Assembly: GCF_016403105.1 (NCBI RefSeq)
Contig: NZ_CP046155.1
Span: 2,170,001 to 2,234,000 of the forward strand
Direction: 5' to 3'
Length of the DNA stretch: 64,000 nucleotides
Origin: Leptolyngbya sp. BL0902
GTDB taxonomy: Bacteria > Cyanobacteriota > Cyanobacteriia > Phormidesmidales > Phormidesmidaceae
Both the position numbers and the translations under genes were made by a program. Below, one piece after another: positions 54,335-63,473 of the stretch (position 1 is its first letter; each line of letters begins with the position of its first letter). The notes under the pieces are model-generated. The model worked only from the letters and a program-made list of their open reading frames with translations, ran no database searches and was not told the DNA's origin.

Positions 54335-54730
54335 CTAGCGACGGGGCGCTTCTGTCCAGACAATTTGCCGCTCTTGGGGAGGCTTGTAGCCGCTGTATTC
54401 TTGGATTAGACGACTGGCCTGGGTGGGGTCAAAGTAGCGATCAAACTCGGCCTTGAGGCGGCCATGGGACAATCTGGCCGCCTCCACCGCTTGGTTTACC
54501 TGCTCTAGGCGATCCGCCTGGGCTTGGATGTAGGGCACCAGTTGGCTGAGGGCGGTGAGAGAGGCCACCGTTAACACGCCGTTTACCGCTAGGCGGGCGC
54601 TGAGTTCAAAGATGGGGGTGTGGCGGGCCAGTCGTCGGGCGAGGGGAGACGGGCGGCGGCGGCGCTGGGGCGGGCGCGGGGATCGGCGGGGCGAGGGGCG
54701 ACGGGAAGGGGGCTGAAGCGGAGCGTGCAT
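54335..54730 (-). CDS. Conserved single-span protein with FtsL/DivIC-like layout
   Basis: 131 aa. A strongly basic Arg/Pro N-terminus (residues 1-35) precedes one transmembrane helix (LAVNGVLTVASLTALSQLVPYI). A coiled coil follows (RLEQVNQAVEAARLSHGRLKAEFDRYF) and then a conserved-looking tail ending ERQIVWTEAPRR. This is the topology of small divisome proteins FtsL/FtsB/DivIC, but sequence similarity is not demonstrable here. ATG 54730 is chosen over a TTG six bases upstream. Confidence 0.7.
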   Translation of the reverse strand: MHAPLQPPSRRPSPRRSPRPPQRRRRPSPLARRLARHTPIFELSARLAVNGVLTVASLTALSQLVPYIQAQADRLEQVNQAVEAARLSHGRLKAEFDRYFDPTQASRLIQEYSGYKPPQERQIVWTEAPRR

Positions 54731-55046
54731 GGGCAAACCAGGGGACGCAGTGGAGGCCTGTGTAAGGTAGCCCCCATTATGGCGGAGAAAACGCTAAACG
54801 TTACGGTTATTTGTAAAAACCTGGGAAAGCAAGCCACTCACCACCAGGATAGAATCGGTGCAAGAGCAGAATTAGGGTTAGCCTGCTCTGCTCAATTTCA
54901 GTAAAATTACCGTATTCTAAAGGAAAGGTTTGAATCTGCCCCGCTACATCCATCACCGATTAAGTTGAGGATTAACCTGGGTTGGCCAAGCCGCCTTTGG
55001 GCGTAGCAACCGACGGCGTCGGCTCTCCCTTCCTGTCAACGATAGT
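54731..55046. other. Divergent intergenic region
   Basis: 316 bp between the FtsL-like gene and the PPP phosphatase gene. It is more AT-rich in its middle (about 54790-54925), as expected of promoters. Nothing else was recognised. Confidence 0.45.
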
Positions 55047-55826
55047 ATGCCCCGACAACTCATTATTGGCGATATTCACGGCCACTACGGCGGTCTGCAA
55101 GTTCTATGGCGGTTAATTGCGCCCACCGCCGCCGACCAGGTTTATTTTGTTGGCGATTTAATTGACCGGGGGCCGCGCAGTGCAGAGGTCGTGGAGTTTG
55201 TGCGGCACCACGCCGCTGGATGTGTGCGAGGCAACCACGAACAGCTCCTCATAGACGCCATGGGTAGCGGTGAGGAGGACGGCACCCGACTCTCCGCCCT
55301 AGAGGGCTGGCTTTACAGTGGCGGTCAAGCTACCCTCAACAGCTACGAAGCCCACCCCCACCTGCTGGAGGAGCACCTCGACTGGATCCGTAAGCTGCCC
55401 TCCTACCTGGACTTGGGCAATCTCTGGCTCGTCCATGCCGGGGTTAATCCGGCCCTTCCCCTCAGCCAGCAAACCCCCCACGATATGTGTTGGATTCGAG
55501 AGGTTTTCCATCGCAGTCCGCAGCCCTACTTTCCCAATAAGCTCATCATCACCGGGCACACTATCACGTTCACCTTTCCCTCCATTGCACCGGGGCAGGT
55601 GGTGGAAGGTAAGGGGTGGCTAGACATTGACACAGGCGTTTACCATCCCCGCAGTGGTTGGCTGACGGCCCTCGATTGGGACAACCAAATGGTCTATCAG
55701 GTCAATGTGTTCACCACCCAGCAGCGGGTGCGTCCCTACGCAGAAGCCGTCACCTACCTAGATCCATCCCTAGTGCGATCTCGGTCGAGGGGGCTGCCGG
55801 GTCGGCTCTCCCGCATCTCCCACTGA
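55047..55826 (+). CDS. PPP-type metallophosphoesterase (serine/threonine phosphatase-like)
   Basis: 259-aa two-metal phosphatase. Seen: the three PPP motifs IIGDIHGHYGG, FVGDLIDRGPRS and VRGNHEQLL, plus the later histidines in IITGHTIT and LDIDTGVYHPRSGWLTAL. It resembles bacterial ApaH/PrpA-type protein phosphatases. Protein dephosphorylation is the usual role; diadenosine tetraphosphate hydrolysis is possible. A basic C-terminal tail (SLVRSRSRGLPGRLSR) is extra. Confidence 0.88.
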   Translation: MPRQLIIGDIHGHYGGLQVLWRLIAPTAADQVYFVGDLIDRGPRSAEVVEFVRHHAAGCVRGNHEQLLIDAMGSGEEDGTRLSALEGWLYSGGQATLNSYEAHPHLLEEHLDWIRKLPSYLDLGNLWLVHAGVNPALPLSQQTPHDMCWIREVFHRSPQPYFPNKLIITGHTITFTFPSIAPGQVVEGKGWLDIDTGVYHPRSGWLTALDWDNQMVYQVNVFTTQQRVRPYAEAVTYLDPSLVRSRSRGLPGRLSRISH

Positions 55827-55870
55827 GGCTCGGCGGCATCTGGCGTTGAGGCCGCTTGTCTGAGCAGGAA

Positions 55871-58141
55871 CTACTGAACCTGGGGATCGGCAGTAGGGGT
55901 GGTGCTGTCGAAGGGATCGGTCTGCCCCACCCAATCAAACTGGCTGAGGCGGAAACCTAGGAATCCGGTTTCGCGAGTGGGGCTGTATCGAAGGGTCAAA
56001 CCGTAGGTGCGCCGCCGATATTCTAAGCTGAAGCTGGTGTCAATTTCTCGGCCTGTGCTGAGGTTGAAGGCAGTTTGAAACCCCATAAGAATCGGCCCAT
56101 AGATCTGCTGGACAATGCCCCCCGACAGAATGCTGCGGTCTACCTGGCGGTCAAAGAGAAAGGGTGAGTCATCGCCGCCAATGAAGCCTTGGGCAAAGCC
56201 CAGATTGAATTGGGTGTAGTCGAAATAGTTGCGCGACAGGTGGCCCACTTGCCCCAGCAGCCGCACCCTGGCGTCTAAAGACTCCTGGGCATTGTTGCTG
56301 CTGTAGTAGGTAGCAACGCCCCTCAGCCCAGCGGTTAGGGCGAGGGAGGGGACGAGGGGGCGTGGGGAAAAGCGCAATCCCTCGGTGGCGGTACTGGGTT
56401 TGGCTTGGCCTTGCCACAGAAGAAAGCGGCGACTGAGATCCACCGCACCCTGGGCACGGAACAGGCTGGTAAGCCCCACAGCGGTACCGGGGCCGAGCAA
56501 GTCTTGGCGGTCGGTATTGGCGGTGACATACTGCCCCGAAAGTTGGTAGCTCAGATTGAAGCCCGTATCTCCCAAGGGGATGACCGGAGATTCGAGCAGC
56601 AGCCCCATGCTAGACTGCACGTTCTGAAAGCCCAAGGATCCATTAAACAGCCGATCCCGGTAGGTATATTCGGCACTTAGCCGATGGGTGCCCACCAACT
56701 GCTGTACCCGCAGGTTGGCCCGAACGCGGCTAGTAAAGTTATCCAGGTCTAGTCCTGACAGGCTAACCAAACCCAAGGCCGTGGTGCGTGGCCCCAGATT
56801 GCCCCTAGCCCTAGTGACTAGCCCCACATTGGCTGGGTCTAGCAGATTGCCACCCGACTCGCCTAGCCAGCGAGAAAGGTAGAACTGAGGCGCAACCGAC
56901 ACCTGAAATCTCCCTACCTCCAGGGCGGGGAACTCTCGATCTATAAACAGACCATCTCGATCTCGGTTGTCGTAGCCCAGGTTAATCAACAGGGGATTGA
57001 GGAAATTAGCGGGCAATTCGCCATTCTGGAACTGGTAGCAGGGGCGCACCAGGGGCAGGCTAAGCCGTTGGTCAAAGACGAGCCTAGGGTTCTCAATGCA
57101 CAGCTCGTCTTCATTGTCGGAGCGGGGGGCAAAGCTGACCCGATTGCCGCGCAGTTCCAGTTCTGGGGGCGAAAAGGGATCATTGGTGAGACGGAGGTTT
57201 TCGCCGTACCAGCCATCGGCATCAAAGGAAAGCTGGCTGGCTTCAAAGCGGATTCGCCCGGTGCCAGGGCGCTCGGCCCCAAACATCGTTGTTGCCGGAT
57301 TGAGGGAAAAGGAAATCCCACCTGGGCTGGTGACTTGGGAAATTGACCCCTGCCCCTGTATCCGATCTTCTATGGGATTCGCTGAGTCAGTGGATAGATC
57401 GTTGGGAAAGGCAGTTGAGAAGTCGTCGGCCAGGGTCGCAATTTCGAGGGAACCTCGCGCTTGGGTCAGGCTTCCAGCCCCTTGCAGCAAATTGTAGGTG
57501 GCGGTATCTCCCTCAACCACCTGGCGGTTGCGGCTTAAAAAAACATCCCCCTCCGCTCGCAGGTAGCGGTTATTGAGGTTGATCCAAATTCGTTCCGCCG
57601 CAATTTGATCGGCCCCAAACTGCACCAGCACATTGCCATTAGCTGTTACCACCTGGCGCGGCACATCGAGGGCCTGCTGATCCGCCAAAATACGGACGAA
57701 AGGGATATCTGCTGGCAGTGGCCGATCAGAATCTTCTGCCTCTGGATCATCTAAACCATCACCAGACTCAGGACTATCAGACTCAGGACTATCAGACTCA
57801 GGATTCCCAGGTTCAGAACTACCGAACTCAGGATTCTCAGGCTCAGGACTATCGGACTCAGGATTCTCAGGTTCAGGACTACCGAACTCAGGATTCTCAG
57901 GCTCAGGACTATCGGACTCAGGACGGCCAGGTTCAGGATCATCCGGTTCAGGGCTACCGGACTCAGGCCGTTCAGATTCAGATGGGCTCACCTCAAGGCT
58001 CTCGGCGATAGCATCGTCTATCCCTAGGGCATACTCCTCAACGGATTGATCTACCCACATCGTTGAGACAAGGGCCGGGGGATCTGTGGCCTGGGATCCA
58101 GCCATGGGAGGCAAATCCAACGGAATCAGGGGTAGGGGCAT
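55871..58141 (-). CDS. DUF3769 outer-membrane-type protein with acidic repeat region
   Basis: 756 aa. Residues about 51-129 are acidic Ser/Pro/Glu tandem repeats (SPEPENPEFG, SPESD). Residues about 145-240 resemble an LptA/OstA-like domain (VVTANGNVLVQFGADQIAAERIWINL, RQVVEGDTATYNLLQGAGSL). The rest is rich in beta-barrel-like strands ending EFGFLGFRLSQFDWVG-type (here TGFLGFRLSQFDW). DUF3769 proteins are likely outer-membrane LPS-transport-like proteins of cyanobacteria. No signal peptide is visible at the N-terminus from this start. psbI lies 172 bp upstream on the same strand. Confidence 0.85.
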   Translation of the reverse strand: MPLPLIPLDLPPMAGSQATDPPALVSTMWVDQSVEEYALGIDDAIAESLEVSPSESERPESGSPEPDDPEPGRPESDSPEPENPEFGSPEPENPESDSPEPENPEFGSSEPGNPESDSPESDSPESGDGLDDPEAEDSDRPLPADIPFVRILADQQALDVPRQVVTANGNVLVQFGADQIAAERIWINLNNRYLRAEGDVFLSRNRQVVEGDTATYNLLQGAGSLTQARGSLEIATLADDFSTAFPNDLSTDSANPIEDRIQGQGSISQVTSPGGISFSLNPATTMFGAERPGTGRIRFEASQLSFDADGWYGENLRLTNDPFSPPELELRGNRVSFAPRSDNEDELCIENPRLVFDQRLSLPLVRPCYQFQNGELPANFLNPLLINLGYDNRDRDGLFIDREFPALEVGRFQVSVAPQFYLSRWLGESGGNLLDPANVGLVTRARGNLGPRTTALGLVSLSGLDLDNFTSRVRANLRVQQLVGTHRLSAEYTYRDRLFNGSLGFQNVQSSMGLLLESPVIPLGDTGFNLSYQLSGQYVTANTDRQDLLGPGTAVGLTSLFRAQGAVDLSRRFLLWQGQAKPSTATEGLRFSPRPLVPSLALTAGLRGVATYYSSNNAQESLDARVRLLGQVGHLSRNYFDYTQFNLGFAQGFIGGDDSPFLFDRQVDRSILSGGIVQQIYGPILMGFQTAFNLSTGREIDTSFSLEYRRRTYGLTLRYSPTRETGFLGFRLSQFDWVGQTDPFDSTTPTADPQVQ
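57755..57990. repeat. Degenerate 15/30-bp tandem repeat inside the DUF3769 gene
   Basis: Repeats of CTCAGGACTATC(A/G)GA and close variants, in 15-bp steps with a 30- to 60-bp higher order. On the coding strand they give SPEPE/NPEFG/SPESD pentapeptides. Unit size keeps the frame, so copy number can vary. Confidence 0.85.
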
Positions 58142-58313
58142 GGGCTAGGAAACCACCGCAAAAACAAAGCCCGACAAGCGGGCTCTAAGCTATGAGATAG
58201 GTTAACCCAATCGAGAGTTCCTTCTACCCCATCAGCGCCTCAGAAACCTCAAGACCATCGAGGGATCGACTGCCGACACCCCGTGAGCCCTTGCGATTCC
58301 TCAGGTTATGGCC

Positions 58314-58430
58314 TTACTCAAGGTCTTGGCGACCGGGGTTGCGGGAGGGGTCGCCGCTGAGGAAGCCAAATACAAACAGCGCCACGAAGAAGGTGACAAC
58401 CAGGTAAACCACAATTTTTAGAGTCAGCAT
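58314..58430 (-). CDS. psbI: Photosystem II reaction centre subunit PsbI
   Basis: 38-aa protein read directly from the bases. It starts [15 protein letters not shown], has one transmembrane helix and ends [13 protein letters not shown]. These match the extremely conserved PsbI family (MLTLKI start, SGDPxRNPGRxDLE end). The product sits in the thylakoid membrane beside D1 and helps early PSII assembly. GGAGA lies 8 nt before the ATG. A minus-strand TATGAT near 58539-58544 may be its -10 box. Confidence 0.97.
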   Translation of the reverse strand: MLTLKIVVYLVVTFFVALFVFGFLSGDPSRNPGRQDLE

Positions 58431-58673
58431 GATTTTAAGTCTCCAAACAGCCAGCTAGAACAGCCCCAGGTCATCCCATTGGGCCTCTCAACCGCTCTGC
58501 CGCAACCCTAAGTCGCACACAGAACTTAACTTGGGTCTATCATACGCCAAATCTTCCCTCGCCCAAAGCAAGGCCCAAAAGTGAAAATTTCGCCCCAGAA
58601 TTGGCTGCAACCATGGCCTAGCCTAGGATGGGCGTTTTTGGGGTTGAGGTTCGGTGTCCAGGATCCATCGGCC

Positions 58674-60002
58674 CTAGGCTGAACGCCCCCGCAGCCATTG
58701 CCAAGCCCGTTGCAGCCAGGTCTCGGCCTGGTGAAGTAGGGCATCGAGCCAGCGCAACACCACCACCAGGGGATGATCCACATAGTGGACGAGGGCAACC
58801 TGGGCCTCAATGGCATCGTTTCCGGGCAAGCCCTTTAGGTCAGCACCTTCGCCCCCAGTGTTGCCCCAGCCCAGAGTAGGTGAAGTGGTGTCGTCAAAAC
58901 CGCCCGCCCAGCGATCACCGTTGCGATGCCCTGCCCAATTGGCCCTAGCTACCGTGCCATCTTCGTTAAGGTAGGTGACGACCTCGCGGGTCGCCCAGGG
59001 TTGGGTGGCCACAGCGGACGATCCGGCCACCACCAATGCCTCGGCTTCAGCATGACCGAGGCGACGGCAATCATGGGATGGAGCCCAGGCCGAAACCCCG
59101 TAGGGCACCGGAATGGATGGGTAAGGGTTCATCGCTAACGCCGCACCCCAATCAGACGTCGCCCCTAGCTGTGGAAAGTCCGATGAGACAGGTTGCCCTG
59201 GGCTGGCCATAGCCCGTTCCCACCAAGCTACGACCCCCTGGTTTTCCCATTGTGCCGCTTGGGCTTCACCAAATAGGTTGGTCACTTGGGCGAGGGGGCT
59301 GGCCTGCATCCAGGCAAGGGCTTGGTTGGCCCAGCGCACCGGAAGCCATTGATTCTCAGTTGCCTGGGGTAGAGGAAGACCGGGAGACCGAAGCCGTCGG
59401 TTGTGGCCCTGCCGCCGACACCAGCCTGCATATTCTGCCATCAGCAGGGTAATGGCTCGCTGAAGGTGTTCTCGCTGGAGGTCGGTGAGGCCGTTGAAAA
59501 TGACGTTATTGGCCGTGACGAGCACCAAGTGACGGGTAGCCAAATCTGACGCCAAGCCGCACACCGGAGTTGACAACGGCACTATTGACCACGGATCGGC
59601 CACAATCACGCTATCTACACGGGCCTGACGCAACAGGTCGCCAACGGCATTTTCAGGGAGATTCTCTGGATACAAGCCCCCAGCCTCCCGCACCGTTAGG
59701 GGTTGGGTCAGGGAAAGCAGCGCTCGAATCGGGGCATCCGCTGTCAGGGTTGGCGGTACGGCTGGCTCACCCGTTAGCAAGGCCACCACCTGTTGCCAAG
59801 GCTTTGTCGTTTCCAGGGTGCGGGCCGCAGAGCGCACCCCCTGAAACGCCACATACAGGGGGAACGCAATCACCTGAACGCCCCACAGCAGCACCGTTTT
59901 TCCCTGACGCAGCAAACGTTCGGCACCGTGGGCCATCTGTCGGTACCCGGCCAACAAACGGGACACGGTCTGGCTTTGAAACGGGCGCGACGAAGAAGCC
60001 AT
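58674..60002 (-). CDS. Conserved hypothetical protein, 442 aa
   Basis: From ATG 60002 (MASSSRPFQSQTVSRLLAG). N-terminal basic amphipathic region and one weak hydrophobic segment (LLWGVQVIAFPLYVAFQGV). The soluble part includes VREAGGLYPENLPE and LATRHLVLVTANNVIFNGLTDLQREHLQRAI, followed by a Trp-rich C-terminal half that ends in a helix (LRWLDALLHQAETWLQRAWQWL). It looks like a membrane-associated cyanobacterial protein. No family is recognised. It is divergent from the GH38 gene across only 51 bp. Confidence 0.7.
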   Translation of the reverse strand: MASSSRPFQSQTVSRLLAGYRQMAHGAERLLRQGKTVLLWGVQVIAFPLYVAFQGVRSAARTLETTKPWQQVVALLTGEPAVPPTLTADAPIRALLSLTQPLTVREAGGLYPENLPENAVGDLLRQARVDSVIVADPWSIVPLSTPVCGLASDLATRHLVLVTANNVIFNGLTDLQREHLQRAITLLMAEYAGWCRRQGHNRRLRSPGLPLPQATENQWLPVRWANQALAWMQASPLAQVTNLFGEAQAAQWENQGVVAWWERAMASPGQPVSSDFPQLGATSDWGAALAMNPYPSIPVPYGVSAWAPSHDCRRLGHAEAEALVVAGSSAVATQPWATREVVTYLNEDGTVARANWAGHRNGDRWAGGFDDTTSPTLGWGNTGGEGADLKGLPGNDAIEAQVALVHYVDHPLVVVLRWLDALLHQAETWLQRAWQWLRGRSA

Positions 60003-60053
60003 AGCGTTGCCGACTCTGCGTACACTGAAGACTGCCCTGATCATACCGGAGCC

Positions 60054-63000
60054 ATGTCCCTCTCTCACGATTCTTCAGCTACCCCATCCCAGATTGACCG
60101 CACTGTGGAGAAGCTCCGTGGCCTCAGCCAGCAGACGGTACAAGCGACCTGGCATGTCCGCAGGGGCGGGGTTTCCTCTCCCACGGACACCGAGGGTAAA
60201 CCAGCCGAACTTGGCATGGGCAGGATGGAATGGTTGCCGGGGGAGGTGAATGGACGGGGGCATATTGCCTGGGAGCGAGGGCGGCGGGGGTTGGAGCTGT
60301 CTCAGCGGTTTACCTGGCCAGAGAATTTGGGCGGCTATCCGCTGGCGGGCTTGTCGGCCAAACTGGCGCTGCGGTGGTGGGCGGAGCTGGCGGAAATCTA
60401 CGTTAATGGCAAACTGGCCCACACGGGAGATATTTTTGACTGCTGGACAAGGGTGGATCTGACGGCAGCGGTAAACCCCGGCGAATCGGTGGAGGTGACG
60501 CTGAAACTCCTTAGCCCTGGCCATGATGAGGGGGCGTTGGTGAAGTCGGAACTGATGTTTGAATCCCAGGATGAAGCCAACCCAGAGCCCGCCTTTGTGG
60601 CCGACGAATTGGCGGTACTGACGACCTATCTAAAACAGTTCGCGCCGGAAAAACTGGGCATTCTGGAAGATGCTCTGGCGAACATTGCTTGGGATCAGGT
60701 CGGTGATGCGCCTCAATTTCACCAGTCCCTCAACCAAATGCGGGAGGCGCTGAGCCCGTTCACCCCCTGGCTGAAGCAGCGCACGGTGCATTGTGTGGGC
60801 CACGCTCACCTCGATCTGGCTTGGCTGTGGCCTGTGGCCGAAACCTGGGACGCCGCCCAGCGCACCTTCGAGTCTGTCCTCAAATTACAAAAAGACTTTC
60901 CCGAACTGACGTTTACCCATTCCACCCCGGCCCTGTTTGCGTGGATTGAGGAACACCGTCCCGACCTGTTTGCCGAGATGCAGACTCAGGTGCAGGCCGG
61001 ACGCTGGGCCATTGATGCGGGGCTGTGGGTAGAGCCCGATTTGAACCTTCCCGGTGGGGAAGCCCTAGTGCGGCAAATTCTCTACGGCCAGCGCTACTGT
61101 GCCGAAAAATTTGGCACCGTCAGCGCCCTGGCTTGGCTACCCGATACCTTTGGCTTTTCCTGGCAGTTGCCGCAATTACTGACCCAGGGCGGCGTCCGCT
61201 ACTTTGCCACCCAAAAACTACGCTGGAATGACAGCAACCCCTTTCCCCACGATCTCTTTGTTTGGCAGGGGCTAGACGGTACTCCCATCACCGCCGTTAC
61301 CCTGCCCCCCATTGGCACGGATATCGAGGCCCCAGAAATTGCCCAATACGCCGCCCAATGGGAGGCCAATACCGGGTTTCAGGATGCCCTCTGGCTCCCT
61401 GGCGTGGGCGATCATGGCGGTGGCCCCACCCGCGATATGCTGCTCAAAACCCGCCGCTGGGCCAAATCCCCCCTCTTTCCCACCCTCACCTTCGGCCACG
61501 CCCAACCGCTGCTAGATTCCTTGCTCACCACTTCCACAGACGTAACTCCCCCATCCTCCCCTCTCCCCATCCCCCCATCCCCCACGCTCCCCACCTGGAA
61601 CGACGAACTCTACCTCGAACTTCACCGGGGCTGCTACACCACCCACGGCGACCAAAAACAGTACAACCGCCGCTGCGAAGACATTCTTTTTCAGGCAGAA
61701 CTGTGGAGCACCATCGCCCACATCCTGACGAAATGCCCTTATCCCAAAGCCGAGCTAGAAACGGCCTGGAAACAGGTACTTTTCAATCAATTTCACGATA
61801 TTTTGCCTGGATCTTCCATTCCCGAAGTATTTGCCGATGCCAACGAAACTTGGCAAGCTGCGTTGGAAACAGGACAGCGGATTCTCGCGAAGGGGTTGGA
61901 AACCATTGCCCAAGCCATCACCCTACCGACCGCCCCCGATGCCCAAGCCCTTCCCGTCGTGCTGTTCAACCCCCTCAACTGGGAACGGGACGAGGTGGCC
62001 AAGATTCCTTTACCAAGCGCATGGGCAGATCACCAACACTGGCAAGCCCTAGACAGCACGGGGCAGGAACTTCTGACGCAGTGGAGCGGCCCTCAGTCCC
62101 TCAGTCTTTCTCTCCTCCAGGCAGCAAAAGAGGCAGGGGCAGCCAAGCTAGCCCTGCTAGCTCCCCTCTCTTCCCCGGAAGAGGGGTTGGGAGTGAGGGC
62201 CAAAGTCTTAGTGACGGTCTCCAGGATTCCCTCCGTTGGCTATCGGGTCATTTGGTTAAAACCTATCACCGCCGACCTCCCATCTCCCCACTCCCCACTC
62301 CCCACTCCCTCAAATTGGATTCTTGAAAACCTGCACCTCCGCGCCACCCTGGATGCCAAAACCGGAGAAATCGCCAGCCTGATTCACAAAGCCACAGGCA
62401 CAGAAACCTTCAGCGCGACCGGGAATCAGCTTCAGGCATTTAAGGATGCCGGACAGTATTGGGACGCCTGGAACATTGCCCCAGATTATCAAGATCATCC
62501 CCTCGATGGGTTCTGCCTGGAATTGATGCAGTGGGCGGAGAACGGCCCCTGTCGGCAGGTAATTCGAGTGGTGAAAACCTTTAATCAGTCCACCTTTGTC
62601 CAGGACTACGTTTTGGATGCCACCTCGCCCCACCTCATGATTCGGACGACCGTGGATTGGCAGGAAACCCAGGTGTTGGTGAAGGCAGCATTTCCGTTGA
62701 CGGTATCGGCAGATCAGGCCACCTACGAAATTCCCTTTGGGGCCATCCAGCGCTCAACCCATCCCCAAAGGCCGGAGGAACGGGCGAAGTGGGAAGTCCC
62801 GGCCCTGCGCTGGGCGGATATGAGTCAACGGGATGAAGCGGGGCAGAGTCGAGGCGTGAGCATCCTTACGGACTATAAGCACGGCTTTGATGCCACCCCC
62901 AATCAACTCCGGCTGACCTTACTAAAAGCGCCCCTCTGGCCCGACCCCACCGCCGACCGAGGGCAGCAGACCTTTACCTACGCCATCTATCCCCATGCCG

Positions 63001-63446
63001 GAAGCTGGCAGGAATCCAAGACCGTGCGGCAGGCGCGTAATCTGAATATGCCCGTGCTGCCATGGTTTCCGCCTCAAGATGTGGCGATGGACAATCGGCC
63101 ATGCCAACCATTGGCTGAGACACAAAACTGTGCTGGTGCCGAAAACTGCCCTGAAACGGGAAGCTTTTTGCACGTCGGGGAGACCACCTGGGTACTGTCG
63201 GCCTTGAAGGTCGCGGAGGATCAGAACCATCAGGTCATCCTGCGCGGCTACGAAAGCGCTGGAATCGCCGCCCAGTTTTCCCTAGCTGGAATTTTGGCAG
63301 ATCTGCCGATGGCAACCACGAACCTGCTAGAGCAGCCGATCAACGGTGCCCCAACGCCTGATCAGCCTGAACCCATCGCGGTGAGGCCATGGCAGGTGAT
63401 CAGCCTGATCTTGGCGCAACCGTCTCCATCGCCCCTGCCCAATTAG
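60054..63446 (+). CDS. Alpha-mannosidase (glycoside hydrolase family 38)
   Basis: 1,130 aa from ATG 60054 (MSLSHDSSATPSQIDRT); the frame opens earlier but overlaps the divergent gene. Seen: zinc-binding CVGHAHLDLAWLWPVAETW, the nucleophile-aspartate block LAWLPDTFGFSWQLPQLL, HSTPALFAWIEEHRPDLF, and a GVGDHGGGPTRDML loop. A large C-terminal beta domain follows. It hydrolyses alpha-mannosides, perhaps from polysaccharide turnover. Three repeat-derived Ser/Pro inserts occur at about residues 500-515, 701-717 and 743-750. No signal peptide, so cytosolic. Confidence 0.93.
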   Translation: MSLSHDSSATPSQIDRTVEKLRGLSQQTVQATWHVRRGGVSSPTDTEGKPAELGMGRMEWLPGEVNGRGHIAWERGRRGLELSQRFTWPENLGGYPLAGLSAKLALRWWAELAEIYVNGKLAHTGDIFDCWTRVDLTAAVNPGESVEVTLKLLSPGHDEGALVKSELMFESQDEANPEPAFVADELAVLTTYLKQFAPEKLGILEDALANIAWDQVGDAPQFHQSLNQMREALSPFTPWLKQRTVHCVGHAHLDLAWLWPVAETWDAAQRTFESVLKLQKDFPELTFTHSTPALFAWIEEHRPDLFAEMQTQVQAGRWAIDAGLWVEPDLNLPGGEALVRQILYGQRYCAEKFGTVSALAWLPDTFGFSWQLPQLLTQGGVRYFATQKLRWNDSNPFPHDLFVWQGLDGTPITAVTLPPIGTDIEAPEIAQYAAQWEANTGFQDALWLPGVGDHGGGPTRDMLLKTRRWAKSPLFPTLTFGHAQPLLDSLLTTSTDVTPPSSPLPIPPSPTLPTWNDELYLELHRGCYTTHGDQKQYNRRCEDILFQAELWSTIAHILTKCPYPKAELETAWKQVLFNQFHDILPGSSIPEVFADANETWQAALETGQRILAKGLETIAQAITLPTAPDAQALPVVLFNPLNWERDEVAKIPLPSAWADHQHWQALDSTGQELLTQWSGPQSLSLSLLQAAKEAGAAKLALLAPLSSPEEGLGVRAKVLVTVSRIPSVGYRVIWLKPITADLPSPHSPLPTPSNWILENLHLRATLDAKTGEIASLIHKATGTETFSATGNQLQAFKDAGQYWDAWNIAPDYQDHPLDGFCLELMQWAENGPCRQVIRVVKTFNQSTFVQDYVLDATSPHLMIRTTVDWQETQVLVKAAFPLTVSADQATYEIPFGAIQRSTHPQRPEERAKWEVPALRWADMSQRDEAGQSRGVSILTDYKHGFDATPNQLRLTLLKAPLWPDPTADRGQQTFTYAIYPHAGSWQESKTVRQARNLNMPVLPWFPPQDVAMDNRPCQPLAETQNCAGAENCPETGSFLHVGETTWVLSALKVAEDQNHQVILRGYESAGIAAQFSLAGILADLPMATTNLLEQPINGAPTPDQPEPIAVRPWQVISLILAQPSPSPLPN
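62157..62205. repeat. CCCCTCTC/GAGGGG element inside the alpha-mannosidase gene
   Basis: CTAGCTCCCCTCTCTTCC followed by CCGGAAGAGGGG and TTGGGAGTGAGGGCC, the same layout as the intergenic copy at 23946. In this frame it encodes LLAPLSSPEEGLGVRAKV. Confidence 0.85.
62284..62304. repeat. Short heptamer array inside the alpha-mannosidase gene
   Basis: Three CTCCCCA units, the complement of the TGGGGAG-type units seen elsewhere, giving SPHSPLPTPS in the protein. Confidence 0.85.
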
Positions 63447-63473
63447 GCTACGTCGGCTACGGTAGAGCAGGTA

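Noticed and set aside
57718-58011. Plus-strand 97-codon frame rich in QDYRTQDSQ repeats
   Set aside because: It is the opposite strand of the DUF3769 repeat tract, and the repeats give an artificial low-complexity peptide.
61262-62326. 354-codon plus-strand open frame in another frame of the alpha-mannosidase
   Set aside because: Arg/Pro/His-rich product with no motifs; GH38 sequence continues unbroken in the main frame.
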